Shown piece by piece: positions 26,691-35,660 of a stretch of DNA of 64,000 bases. The notes beneath the pieces are model-generated. The model searched no databases. It saw only the letters and a list, made by a program, of their open reading frames with translations, and was not told the DNA's origin. Positions within the stretch are counted from its first letter, which is position 1. Each line of letters opens with the position of its first letter. A program made the translations under genes and the position numbers. The stretch covers positions 1 to 64,000 of the forward strand of contig NZ_PXYK01000030.1 in assembly GCF_003012745.1 (NCBI RefSeq), written 5' to 3'. The DNA is from Kumtagia ephedrae. Its GTDB lineage: Bacteria > Pseudomonadota > Alphaproteobacteria > Rhizobiales > Rhizobiaceae.

Positions 26691-28076
26691 ATGGATGGGG
26701 CACAAGTCGGCGCGCTGGAGCGGGAGATGGACGCGCGCCGTCATCTCCTGTCGCCGGCGGAGGAAATGGCCAAGCTTGGCTCCACAAGCCGCCCGCTTCT
26801 GGCCTACGGCGAGGGCATCCATGTGGTCGGAACGAACGGCCGCAGGCTGATCGACGGACCGGCCGGCATGTGGTGCACGCAGATCGGCTACGCCCGCAGG
26901 GAAATCGCGGATGCGATGTCCGAGCAGGCGCTGCGGCTTTCCTACAATTCGCCCTGGTACACCGTTAATTCGCCGGCCGCGGAACTCTCGGCGCGGATCG
27001 CGGCGATGACGCCGGGCGACCTCGACCGGGTCTTCTTCACCACCGGCGGATCGACCGCCGTCGACACGGCGCTCAGGTTCACCGAGTTCTTCAACAACGT
27101 GCTCGGCCGGCCCCTGAAGAAGCGCATCATCGTGCGCAAGGACGGCTATCACGGCAGCACCAGCCTGACGGCCGCCTGCTCGGGCCGCGAGGGCAATTGG
27201 CCCAATTTCGATATCCGGCAGGACCGGATCGCCTTCATCTCCAGTCCCAACATGCGGCTGGCCGAAGGCCGGTCCGAGGCCGAGTTCCTTGACTTTCTCG
27301 TCGACGAGTTCAGCAGCAAGCTCGCCGAGCTCGGGCCGGACACGGTGGCGGCGTTCCTCGCCGAGCCGCTGCAGGCCTCCGGCGGCGTCATCATCCCGCC
27401 GACCGGCTATCACGCCCGCATCAAGGCGATCTGCGAGGCGAACGACATCGTCTACATCTCGGACGAGGTGGTCACCGCCTTCGGCCGCTGCGGCGAATGG
27501 TTCGCGTCGGAAAAAGTGTTCGGCGTGGTGCCCGACATCATCACCTTCGCCAAGGGCGTCACCTCCGGCTACGTGCCGCTCGGCGGGCTGGCGATCTCCG
27601 AACGGCTGCTGGCGCGCGTCAGCGGCGACAACGCCCGGGGCAGCTCCTTCACCAACGGCTATACCTATACCGGCCATCCGGTGAGCTGCGCCGCGGCGCT
27701 GGCCAACATCAAGGTCATTGAAGGAGAAGGCATCCTCGAGCACGTTCGCGACGTGTCCGGCTATTTCGCCGAGGCGCTGAACAGCCTGTCGGGCCTGCCG
27801 CTGGTCGCCGACGTGCGGGCGAGCGGGCTGGTCGGCTGCGTGGAATGCCTCGCCGATACGGAACGCGCGGTCGCCGGCGACCTGGACCGCAGGCTCGGCG
27901 CGCGCATCGATGCCATCTGCTTCGACCTCGGCCTCATCGTCCGGCCGATCGGCCATATGTGCGTACTGTCGCCGCCGCTGATCATCACGCGCGCGCAGAT
28001 CGACGAGATGGTCGCCATCCTGAGGCAGGGCATCCTGCGGGCGGCCGACGAGCTTGCGCGCGGTGAGATTTTCTAG
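26691..28076 (+). CDS. Class III aminotransferase (polyamine/omega-amino acid type)
   Basis: A 461-aa PLP enzyme of the class III (omega-aminotransferase) family, which moves a terminal amino group from an amine or omega-amino acid to pyruvate or 2-oxoglutarate. TTGGSTAVDTALRF binds the PLP phosphate, YISDEVVTAFGR carries the PLP-ring Asp, and the Schiff-base Lys is Lys288 in TFAKGVTSG. Subgroup members act on putrescine, spermidine, beta-alanine or taurine. A GGGCGG-rich region and ATG at 26691 start the gene. The aldehyde dehydrogenase that would take its product follows after 41 bases, supporting an amine-to-acid conversion. Confidence 0.92.
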   Translation: MDGAQVGALEREMDARRHLLSPAEEMAKLGSTSRPLLAYGEGIHVVGTNGRRLIDGPAGMWCTQIGYARREIADAMSEQALRLSYNSPWYTVNSPAAELSARIAAMTPGDLDRVFFTTGGSTAVDTALRFTEFFNNVLGRPLKKRIIVRKDGYHGSTSLTAACSGREGNWPNFDIRQDRIAFISSPNMRLAEGRSEAEFLDFLVDEFSSKLAELGPDTVAAFLAEPLQASGGVIIPPTGYHARIKAICEANDIVYISDEVVTAFGRCGEWFASEKVFGVVPDIITFAKGVTSGYVPLGGLAISERLLARVSGDNARGSSFTNGYTYTGHPVSCAAALANIKVIEGEGILEHVRDVSGYFAEALNSLSGLPLVADVRASGLVGCVECLADTERAVAGDLDRRLGARIDAICFDLGLIVRPIGHMCVLSPPLIITRAQIDEMVAILRQGILRAADELARGEIF

Positions 28077-28117
28077 GCCGCGGGCAGCGCGGCATCCGGG
28101 AACCAAGGAGAGCGGCA

Positions 28118-29608
28118 ATGACGATAACGACGACCGATTGGCATCAGAAGGCGAAGGCCGCACGGCTTCCGTCGCGCCCGTTCATCGACGGCGGCTTTGT
28201 CGATGCGAGAACCAGCGAGACGTTCGACTGCATTTTCCCGGGCGACGGCCGGCTGGTTGCCAGGGTGGCCTCCTGCGGCGAGGCCGACGTGGATGCAGCG
28301 GTCCGCTCGGCGCGCGTGGCCTTCGAAGCCGGCGTCTGGTCGCGCATGCCGCCGGTCGAGCGCAAGAAGGTGCTCATGCGCTTCTCCGAGCTCATTCTCG
28401 CCAACCGCGAGGAGCTGGCGCTGCTGGAGACGCTGAATGTCGGCAAGCCGATCGCCAACAGCTTCAACGGCGACGTGCCGAGCGCGGCGAACTGCATCGC
28501 CTGGTATGCCGAGGCGATCGACAAGGTCTTTGGCGAGGTGGCGGCGACGGCGCACGACATGACGACGCTGGTCGTGCGCGAGCCGCTGGGCGTGGTCGCC
28601 GCCGTCGTGCCGTGGAATTATCCGCTGTCGATGGCGGCCTGGAAGCTCGGCCCGGCGCTCGCCACCGGCAATTCGGTGGTGCTGAAGCCCGCCGAACAGT
28701 CACCGTTCACGGCGCTGAGGATCGCCGAAATCGCGATCGAGGCGGGCATCCCCAAGGGCGTGCTCAACGTCGTCCCGGGGCTAGGCCACATAGCCGGCAA
28801 GGCGCTCGGCCTGCACATGGACGTCGATTGCGTCGGCTTCACCGGCTCGACCGAGGTCGGCGCCTATTTCATGCAGTATTCCGGCCAGTCCAACATCAAG
28901 CGCATCGGCCTCGAGCTGGGCGGAAAATCGCCGCAGGTGGTGCTGGCCGATTGCGACGATCTCGATCTGGCCGCGCAGACGATCGCCGCCGGCATCTTCG
29001 CCAATGCCGGTCAGGTCTGCAATGCCGGCTCGCGCCTGATCGTCGAGGACAGGATCAAGGACAAGCTTCTTGAGAAGATCATGGCGCACGCAGCGGCGCT
29101 GACTCCGGGCGATCCGCTCGATCCCACGACCAAGCTCGGCTCGCTGGTCACCGAGGAGCAGATGACGCGGGTGCTCGGCTATATCGACGCCGGGCGCGCC
29201 GACGGCGCCAGTGTGGTGGCCGGCGGCCGCCGCGTCAGACAGGAGAGCGGCGGCTTCTACGTCGAGCCGACCGTGTTCGATTCCGTCGCCAATTCCATGA
29301 AGATCGCGCGGGAAGAGATATTCGGGCCGGTGCTCTCGACCATCACGGTGCGCGATTTCGACGAGGCGATGACGGTTGCCAACGACACCATCTACGGCCT
29401 CGCCGCCGGCGTCTGGACGGGCAGCGTGAAGAACGCCCACCGCGCCGCCAAGGCGATCAGGGCAGGCGTCGTCTGGGTCAACTGCTTCGACCGCGGCCTG
29501 TTCTCCGTGCCGTTCGGCGGCTTCAAGCAGTCCGGCTTCGGCCGCGACAAGTCGCTGCACGCGATGGACAAATACTCCGACCTCAAGGCGATCTGGTTCG
29601 CCCACTGA
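28118..29608 (+). CDS. Aldehyde dehydrogenase (PuuC-like)
   Basis: A 496-aa NAD(P)-dependent aldehyde dehydrogenase. VVPWNYPL and the TGSTEVG nucleotide loop are present, the general base Glu lies in ELGGKSP, and the catalytic Cys is in AGQVCNAGS (about residue 301). Closest in style to gamma-(glutamyl)aminobutyraldehyde dehydrogenases such as PuuC. It would oxidise the aminoaldehyde made by the preceding aminotransferase. AAGGAGAG precedes the ATG. An intrinsic-type terminator follows, so the following ligase genes may be expressed at a lower level. Confidence 0.93.
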   Translation: MTITTTDWHQKAKAARLPSRPFIDGGFVDARTSETFDCIFPGDGRLVARVASCGEADVDAAVRSARVAFEAGVWSRMPPVERKKVLMRFSELILANREELALLETLNVGKPIANSFNGDVPSAANCIAWYAEAIDKVFGEVAATAHDMTTLVVREPLGVVAAVVPWNYPLSMAAWKLGPALATGNSVVLKPAEQSPFTALRIAEIAIEAGIPKGVLNVVPGLGHIAGKALGLHMDVDCVGFTGSTEVGAYFMQYSGQSNIKRIGLELGGKSPQVVLADCDDLDLAAQTIAAGIFANAGQVCNAGSRLIVEDRIKDKLLEKIMAHAAALTPGDPLDPTTKLGSLVTEEQMTRVLGYIDAGRADGASVVAGGRRVRQESGGFYVEPTVFDSVANSMKIAREEIFGPVLSTITVRDFDEAMTVANDTIYGLAAGVWTGSVKNAHRAAKAIRAGVVWVNCFDRGLFSVPFGGFKQSGFGRDKSLHAMDKYSDLKAIWFAH

Positions 29609-29615
29609 GCAGAAA

Positions 29616-29643
29616 GCCTCCCGCCGCGGCGGGAGGCCTTTCC
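29616..29643 (+). terminator. Stem-loop terminator after the aldehyde dehydrogenase gene
   Basis: GCCTCCCGCCG (29616-29626) is followed directly by its complement (29627-29637) and then CTTTCC. The effective stem is about 8-9 bp with a tight GC loop. The T-run is short, so termination may be partial, allowing some read-through into the ligase gene 22 bases later. Confidence 0.6.
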
Positions 29644-29664
29644 ATATCCGGCACGGAGCGGAAG

Positions 29665-31314
29665 ATGGGCAAGAGGCAGGAGGTGCTGGCGACGCCGGTG
29701 CCCGACTATGCGGAGCGGCGGCGGTTGATCGAGGCGGAGCCGCTGCCCGAGAACATCGGCGCTCTGATCGACGCGGCGGCGGCGGAGGCCGGCGACGCGC
29801 TGCTGTGGGATTTCTTCGAATCCGGCGAGACGATCACCTATGAGGGCATGCGGCGCGGCGTCAACGGGCTGGCGGCCGAGCTGCTGGCCGCGGGCATTAC
29901 CAAGGGCACGCATGTCGGCGTCATGCTGCCGAACATCGCGGCCATGCCGCTCACCTGGCTCGCCATCGGCCGCATCGGCGCGGTGATGGCGCCGATCAAC
30001 GTCAGCTATCGCGAGCGCGAGCTGGCGCATGTGGTCGACCTGGCGGAGCTCACCTGGATCGTCGCCCACAGGGACTGCCTGCCGGTGATTTTTGCCGCCC
30101 GCGACAGCGGCCAGATCGACATTGCACTCTCCCACATAATCGTGGTCGGCGGCGCCGAGCCGGGCATGATCGCGTGGGAGGAGTTGGCTTCGCGGCCGCG
30201 CGAGGTCTTCGCTTCGCCGGAGCCGGTCGGCCATGACGACCTGCTCAACATCCAGTTCACCTCGGGCACCAGCGGCTTCCCGAAGGGCTGCATGCTGACG
30301 CAGCGCTACTGGATCGGCGCCGGCAAGGTGAACGCGTTGCGCGACGGCCGAGACTACCGGCGCATCCTCGCCTCGACGCCGTTCTTCTACATGGACCCGC
30401 AATGGCTGCTGCTGATGACCATCTTTCAGCGCGGCACGCTCTACGTCGCCGCGCGGCAGAGCACCAGCCGTTTCATGGAGTGGGTGCGGCGCTACCGCAT
30501 CCAGTTCTGCCTGCTGCCCTGGGTACTGCACAACCAGCCCGACCATCCGGACGATGCCGACAACGAGATCATCCGCTCCAACGTCTACGGCGTGCCGCGC
30601 GACCTGCATGCGAAGTTGGAGGCCCGCTACGACCTCAACGCCCGCGAGGCGTTCGGCATGACCGAACTCGGACCGGCGATGTTCATGCCGATCGAGCGCA
30701 GCGACATGGTGGGGTCCGGCTCCTGCGGCGTGCCTTGCCCCTTCCGGGAATGCAGGATCGTCGACGACGAGGGCCGCGCGCTCGCCGCCGGCGAGACCGG
30801 CGAGCTGCTGGTGCGCGGGCCGGGCATCATGCTCGGCTACTACAACAATCCCGAGGCGACGGCCGAGGTATTCACCGACGGCTGGTTCCGCACTGGCGAC
30901 CTGTTTCGCACGGACCGCGACGGCAATTTTTACATCGTCGGCCGCAAGAAGGACATGATCCGCCGCAGCGCCGAAAACATCGCCGCTCGCGAGGTCGAGT
31001 CGGTGCTGAACGCCATCGCGCTCGTCGCCGAGGCCGCGGTGATCGGCGTGCCCGACGCGCTGCGCGGCGAGGAGGTCAAGGCCTACGTCAAGCTCAAGGA
31101 CGGTTTCGGCCGCTCCGACGAGACGGTCCGCGCCATCATCGCCGGGGCGGGGCAGGGGCTGGCGCCGTTCAAGGTGCCGCGCTTCTACGCCTTCGTCGAA
31201 GAGTTCCCGCGCACGGCATCGCTGAAGATCGCCAAGCCGCAGCTTTCCGCCGGCATGGCGGACCTGCGCGCCGGAAGCTTCGACCGTGTCGAGAACCGTT
31301 GGATCCAGGGATGA
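29665..31314 (+). CDS. AMP-dependent acyl-CoA ligase (CaiC-like)
   Basis: A 549-aa ANL-superfamily ligase. P-loop FTSGTSGFPKG, FGMTELG, hinge region GDLFRTDRDG.FYIVGRKKDM, and a C-terminal Lys in TASLKIAK at the position of the catalytic lysine, although the usual TGK is LK here. The overall layout is nearest to crotonobetaine/carnitine-CoA ligases, so a betaine-like or amino acid substrate fits the amine-catabolic context. The next gene starts 4 bases after its stop. Confidence 0.9.
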   Translation: MGKRQEVLATPVPDYAERRRLIEAEPLPENIGALIDAAAAEAGDALLWDFFESGETITYEGMRRGVNGLAAELLAAGITKGTHVGVMLPNIAAMPLTWLAIGRIGAVMAPINVSYRERELAHVVDLAELTWIVAHRDCLPVIFAARDSGQIDIALSHIIVVGGAEPGMIAWEELASRPREVFASPEPVGHDDLLNIQFTSGTSGFPKGCMLTQRYWIGAGKVNALRDGRDYRRILASTPFFYMDPQWLLLMTIFQRGTLYVAARQSTSRFMEWVRRYRIQFCLLPWVLHNQPDHPDDADNEIIRSNVYGVPRDLHAKLEARYDLNAREAFGMTELGPAMFMPIERSDMVGSGSCGVPCPFRECRIVDDEGRALAAGETGELLVRGPGIMLGYYNNPEATAEVFTDGWFRTGDLFRTDRDGNFYIVGRKKDMIRRSAENIAAREVESVLNAIALVAEAAVIGVPDALRGEEVKAYVKLKDGFGRSDETVRAIIAGAGQGLAPFKVPRFYAFVEEFPRTASLKIAKPQLSAGMADLRAGSFDRVENRWIQG

Positions 31315-31318
31315 GCGC

Positions 31319-32914
31319 ATGAGCCGGCACTATGACGCGATCATTGTCGGCGGCGGCCACAACGGCCTGGTCTGCGGCGCCTATCTGGCGCGGGCCGGGG
31401 TAAAGGTGTGCGTGCTTGAGCGGCGCCATCTGACCGGCGGCGCCGCCGTCACGGAAGAAGTCTGGCCGGGATACAAGGTCTCCACGGCTTCCTACGTCAT
31501 GGGGCTGATGCAGCCGAAGGTGATTCTCGACCTCGAGCTGCCGAAATATGGCTTCGAGGTCATTCCATCGGCGCCGAGCGTCTTTCCGCTGGAGGGCGGC
31601 CGCTATTTCACCATGTGGGGCGACCCGGAAAAATTCCGCGCCGAGATCGCCAGGTTTTCGGCACGCGACGCGGCCGCCTATCCGGCCTATCGCGAGCACA
31701 TGCTGGGGCTGGCGCCCTTCATGAAGCAGCTCATCTTCGAGATCCCGGTCGATCCCGGCAGCGGCAAGCTCGCCGACGTCGGCCGGCTCGCCGCTTTCGC
31801 CTGGCGATTCCGAAAGATCGGCAGCCGCTTCTACGACATCTACAATTTGCTGACGCTGAGCGCCTACGACTATCTCGGCCGCTGGTTCGAAGCCGACGAG
31901 GTCAAGCTGGTGCTGGGCTTCTTCGCCGGCGGCGGCGGGGCGAACTCCAGCCTCAAGACGCCGGGATCGGCCTATATGCTCGCCAGGGGCATCGTGCGCG
32001 ACAACACCACCGCCGCCGGTCCGTCGGGCTTCGTGAAAGGCGGCATGGGCGCGATCTCCGATGCCATCCGCCGGTCCGGCGAAGCGCATGGCATGGAGGT
32101 CCGCACCGGCGCCGAGGTCAAGAGAATCCTGAGCACGTCCGGCGTCGCGCGCGGCGTCAGGCTGGGGGGCGGAGAGGAGCTTTTCGCAAAGATCGTGGTT
32201 TCCAACGCCAATGCCAGGACGACCTTCCTGAAGCTGCTGGATGGCGCCGTCCTGCCGGAGGAATTTCTGCGCGACATACGCGCGATGCGCACCGAATCCA
32301 CGGTCTTCCGCGTCAATCTGGCGCTGGACGGCCTGCCCGAATGCCCATCCTTCCCGGCGGCGGAGATCGGCTTCGACTATCCGATCCAGCTCACCATCGC
32401 CCCCAGCCTGGACTACATGGAGGAGGCGCATCGCCAGTCGTGCCAGGGCGGCATGGCGGAAAGCCCGTTCCTGATCGTCAAGGTGCCGACGCTGGCCGAT
32501 CCGTCGCTGGCGCCGCGGGGGCATCATGTGATGACGGTCTTCGGCGGGCATGCGCCATACACACTGGCGGAGGGCAGCTGGGACGAACGGCGCGACGAGC
32601 TTTACGCCAGGGTCCTGTGGGTGCTGGAGGGCCAGTTCCCGCAGATCCGCAGGCATATCCTCCATCACCAGGTGCTGACCCCGCTCGACCTGGAGCGGAT
32701 CTTCGACCTGCCCAACGGCCATGTGCATCACGGCGAGATCAGCGCCGACCAGATGTTCTTCCGCCGCCCTGCCGCGCATTTTTCCGATTACCGCAGCCCG
32801 GTGGCGCATCTCTACCAGTGCGGGGCCTCGACGCATCCGGGCGGCGGCGTCACCGGCATGCCGGGACACAACGCCGCAAGGGTCATCCTCGCCGACCGCA
32901 AGCGCTGGAGCTGA
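31319..32914 (+). CDS. FAD-dependent oxidoreductase, phytoene-desaturase-like
   Basis: A 531-aa flavoprotein with the N-terminal dinucleotide motif VGGGHNGLVCGAYLARAG and ERR at the end of strand 2, and a C-terminal FAD contact GASTHPGGGVTGMPG. This is the NAD(P)/FAD-dependent amine-oxidase/phytoene-desaturase-like (PDH-like, CrtI-related) family; most bacterial members have no known substrate. The ATG at 31319 with CAGGGA upstream is preferred to 31286. It lies between an acyl-CoA ligase and an amidohydrolase in the same operon, so it probably desaturates or oxidises an intermediate of that pathway, not a carotenoid. Confidence 0.87.
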   Translation: MSRHYDAIIVGGGHNGLVCGAYLARAGVKVCVLERRHLTGGAAVTEEVWPGYKVSTASYVMGLMQPKVILDLELPKYGFEVIPSAPSVFPLEGGRYFTMWGDPEKFRAEIARFSARDAAAYPAYREHMLGLAPFMKQLIFEIPVDPGSGKLADVGRLAAFAWRFRKIGSRFYDIYNLLTLSAYDYLGRWFEADEVKLVLGFFAGGGGANSSLKTPGSAYMLARGIVRDNTTAAGPSGFVKGGMGAISDAIRRSGEAHGMEVRTGAEVKRILSTSGVARGVRLGGGEELFAKIVVSNANARTTFLKLLDGAVLPEEFLRDIRAMRTESTVFRVNLALDGLPECPSFPAAEIGFDYPIQLTIAPSLDYMEEAHRQSCQGGMAESPFLIVKVPTLADPSLAPRGHHVMTVFGGHAPYTLAEGSWDERRDELYARVLWVLEGQFPQIRRHILHHQVLTPLDLERIFDLPNGHVHHGEISADQMFFRRPAAHFSDYRSPVAHLYQCGASTHPGGGVTGMPGHNAARVILADRKRWS

Positions 32915-32917
32915 GGA

Positions 32918-33781
32918 ATGCTGATCGACTTCTCCAGCCGCCCGCCGGCACCCGGCTTCAACCCGCCGGCGCCGCATCTGCAGAACTACCGGCGCGTCTA
33001 TGCGGCGAGCGAACGCCGATCGGCCGAAAGCAGCGCGGCGGCGGATGTGGAGGCTTATCTTGCGACCTACGAGGCGCTGGGCGCGCGTCATGTGGTGCTG
33101 AAGGCGCGCGACGTGGAGACGACCTTCGGCTTTCGGATCGCCAACGAGACGGTGGCCGACTTCTGCCGTGCCCACGGCCCGCGCTATCTCGGCTTCGCCG
33201 GCGTCGACCCGCACAAGGGCAAGGCGGCGGTCGACGAATTCGACCACGCCGTCCGCAATCTCGGGCTGCGCGGGCTCAACCTGCAATGCTTCGAACTGAA
33301 GCTGCGGCCGAACGATCCCTTGCTCCATCCGCTCTACGAAAAGGCGCTGGAGCTCGACGTGCCGGTGAACATCCACTGCGGCATCAACTTCTCGGCGGCG
33401 ACGCCGATGTCCTATGGCCGGCCGGAATATCTGGACGAGGTGATGGTCGCGTTTCCGGGGCTGCGGGTCTGTGCCTCGCCGCCGGGCTGGCCGTGGGTCA
33501 CGGAGCTGATCGGCGTGTGCTGGCGCCATCCCACGCTCTATATCGGCGTGCTTGCGGTGCGGCCGAAGCTGCTGGCAAAGCCGCATTCGGGTTATGAGCC
33601 GCTGCTGCAATACGGCCGCACCATCTTGCAGGACAAGATGATCTTCGGGTCGAGTTTTCCGATGATGCCGGCCGCCGCGGCTGTCGAAGAGCTGAAGGCC
33701 TTGCCGATGGAAGACGCGGTCAAGCGCAAATGGCTGCACGACAATGCCGCGCGGTTTCTCAACCTGGGCGATCCGGTATGA
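32918..33781 (+). CDS. TIM-barrel amidohydrolase (amidohydrolase_2 family)
   Basis: A 287-aa predicted metal-dependent hydrolase or decarboxylase of the amidohydrolase_2 group. The barrel strands include GFAGVDPHKG, GLRGLNLQCFE and VNIHCGINFS (His about residue 152), and the C-terminal strand is IFGSSFPM. The usual N-terminal HxH and the final GSDxP Asp are not obvious (GSSFP here), so metal binding may be altered. It follows the FAD enzyme after 3 bases and ends the operon. Function beyond the superfamily is unknown. Confidence 0.78.
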   Translation: MLIDFSSRPPAPGFNPPAPHLQNYRRVYAASERRSAESSAAADVEAYLATYEALGARHVVLKARDVETTFGFRIANETVADFCRAHGPRYLGFAGVDPHKGKAAVDEFDHAVRNLGLRGLNLQCFELKLRPNDPLLHPLYEKALELDVPVNIHCGINFSAATPMSYGRPEYLDEVMVAFPGLRVCASPPGWPWVTELIGVCWRHPTLYIGVLAVRPKLLAKPHSGYEPLLQYGRTILQDKMIFGSSFPMMPAAAAVEELKALPMEDAVKRKWLHDNAARFLNLGDPV

Positions 33782-33922
33782 GAACGCGTCCGGACATGGC
33801 AACCCGGCTCGATTGACATTCCTCCGGTATCGACACAGAGGTTTTCTGCTGCCGCTCATCCTACGGTTGCCTGCCCTTCCGGCAGCCGTTCATAAGAAAC
33901 CCTCGATGGAACCTCGTTTCGC

Positions 33923-34567
33923 ATGGGCCGAACCGCGCTGAAGCAGAAAGCGAAGGGACGCAACGGCGCTGCCCTGACCCGCGAGGACCAGGTGGCGGAG
34001 CGCCGCCAGAGCCTGCTGGACGCCGCCGTGGCGGTGATCGCGCGCGAGGGACTGGTGGGGATCACGATCCGCAGCATCGCGGCCGAGGCCGGATGTAGCT
34101 ACGGCGTCGTTTCCTTCCACTTCAACTCGAAGGAAGGCATCATCCTCGCCGCGCTCGACTACACGGTCGAGGAGTATGAGCAGGCGCTCAAGCTCGACGC
34201 CGGCACGCCGGCCGCGCGCCTCAAGACCATGATCGAGAGCGATTTCGGCGGCAAGGTCGCGAGCGCCCGGCGGCTGGCGTTCTGGCTCGCCTTCTGGGCC
34301 GAGTCCGTGCGCGTGCCCAGCTACCGCAAGCGCTGCGCCGAACTGAAGGCGCGCTACAACGCCTATGCCGAGGCCGATGTCGCCGCGCTCGCCGAGGCGC
34401 GGGGCGTGAAGGTGGACGCGGGACAGGTGGCACGCTCGCTCAACGCCATGATCGACGGTTTCTGGATCGCCAACCTGGTCATGGACAATGCCGGCCCGGC
34501 CGGACAGGCGGCGGCCAAGCAAGCATGCTTCGCCTTCCTGCGCGCCATCTTTCCAGAGGATTTCTGA
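33923..34567 (+). CDS. TetR-family regulator, BetI-like
   Basis: A 214-aa regulator. The N-terminal TetR helix-turn-helix is clear (LLDAAVAVIAREG...TIRSIAAEAGCSYGVVSFHF, about 30-70), followed by a BetI_C-type ligand domain with AFWLAFWAES and the NAMIDGFWIANL segment. A basic Lys/Arg-rich tag precedes the HTH. It lies between the aminotransferase operon and the deacetylase/amidase/importer genes. The matching palindromes at 26497 and 37142 before those units make it their likely regulator. It is probably a repressor released by an amine or betaine-like ligand. Confidence 0.87.
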   Translation: MGRTALKQKAKGRNGAALTREDQVAERRQSLLDAAVAVIAREGLVGITIRSIAAEAGCSYGVVSFHFNSKEGIILAALDYTVEEYEQALKLDAGTPAARLKTMIESDFGGKVASARRLAFWLAFWAESVRVPSYRKRCAELKARYNAYAEADVAALAEARGVKVDAGQVARSLNAMIDGFWIANLVMDNAGPAGQAAAKQACFAFLRAIFPEDF

Positions 34568-34576
34568 CGCGCTTGC

Positions 34577-35608
34577 TCAGCGCGCGGCCTCGAAGCCGGT
34601 GAGCACGTTGACGGCGTTGACGCCGATGTCCTCGACCGCATAGCCGCCCTCCATCACGAACAGGGTCGGGATGCCGAGGCTGGCGATTGTCCGGCCCATC
34701 GTGGTGAAATCGGCGTTGACCAGGCGAAAACGCGAGATCGGGTCGCCGCCGAACGTGTCGACACCGAGCGAGACGACCAGCGCCTCTGCCCCGAAGCCGG
34801 CGATCCGGGCAAGCGCTTCGGCAAGCGCCGGAGCGTAGGTCGCGTAGTCCGAGCCCCAGGCCAGCGGTATGTTGAGGTTGAAGCCGGCGCCTTCGCCTTC
34901 GCCGGTCTCGTCGGCATAGCCGCTGTAATAGGGATACTCGTGTTGCGGATCGGCATGGATCGAGACCGTCAGCACGTCGGCGCGATCGTGGAAAATGTCC
35001 TGCGTGCCGTTTCCATGATGGTAGTCGACGTCGAGCACCGCGACCTTGTCGAGACCGCGGTCGAGCCAAGCCTGTGCGGCGATCGCCGCGTTGTTGAGGA
35101 AGCAGTAGCCGCCGAAATAGTCGCGGCCCGCATGATGGCCGGGCGGGCGGCACAGGGCGAAGGCGCATTTGTCCGCTCCTGCCGCGATCTCCATGGCCGT
35201 GAGCGCGGTGTCGGCGCCGGCGGTTGCCGCCGTCCAGGTGCCGGCCATGATCGGGCTCGACAGGTCGATGCAATAGCGGCCGAGTTCCGCGCCCGGACGG
35301 TTCGTCCGCACCCGCGACGAACGCGGCGGCGGCCAGGCGTTGGGGAAGGCGTCGATCGGCCCGTTCTCGGTCGACCACGTCTCCCAGGCAGTAGCGAGGA
35401 ACGTGACGAAGTCGCGGTCATGCACCTTGAGGATCGGATCGGTCCCGAAACTCTTCGGCTCGATCACAGGCCCCAGGGAAACGGCGTTGACCCGCTCCAG
35501 GACGAGCTCCGCCCGGCGCGGCATCTCGAAGCTCGGCACCTTCCTGCCGCGGATGAATTCCGCTTCGGCGTTCTGCAGGACATGGTGCGGGGAGTGGACG
35601 GTTTTCAT
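34577..35608 (-). CDS. Acetylpolyamine amidohydrolase (histone-deacetylase family)
   Basis: A 343-aa zinc deacetylase of the class II HDAC/APAH group, which removes acetyl groups from acetylputrescine, acetylspermidine and related amines. The active site is evident: RPPGHHAG (general base His pair, about residues 157-164), zinc ligands in DVDYHHGNGTQ (about 193-203) and SLGVDTFGGDP (about 279-289), plus the MEGGY Gly-Gly-Tyr loop that stabilises the intermediate. Length matches characterised APAH proteins (about 340 aa). Convergent with the TetR gene (9-base gap). Neighbouring amidase, importer and aminotransferase fit breakdown of N-acyl polyamines. Confidence 0.92.
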   Translation of the reverse strand: MKTVHSPHHVLQNAEAEFIRGRKVPSFEMPRRAELVLERVNAVSLGPVIEPKSFGTDPILKVHDRDFVTFLATAWETWSTENGPIDAFPNAWPPPRSSRVRTNRPGAELGRYCIDLSSPIMAGTWTAATAGADTALTAMEIAAGADKCAFALCRPPGHHAGRDYFGGYCFLNNAAIAAQAWLDRGLDKVAVLDVDYHHGNGTQDIFHDRADVLTVSIHADPQHEYPYYSGYADETGEGEGAGFNLNIPLAWGSDYATYAPALAEALARIAGFGAEALVVSLGVDTFGGDPISRFRLVNADFTTMGRTIASLGIPTLFVMEGGYAVEDIGVNAVNVLTGFEAAR

Positions 35609-35660
35609 CGCAGGACATCACATTGGAGAGCGGGACGAGGCGTCACCGCAGGCTGCGTTT

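Noticed and set aside
31169-33859. Minus-strand open frame of 896 codons
   Set aside because: Antisense to the ligase end, FAD enzyme and amidohydrolase genes, with no recognisable motif.
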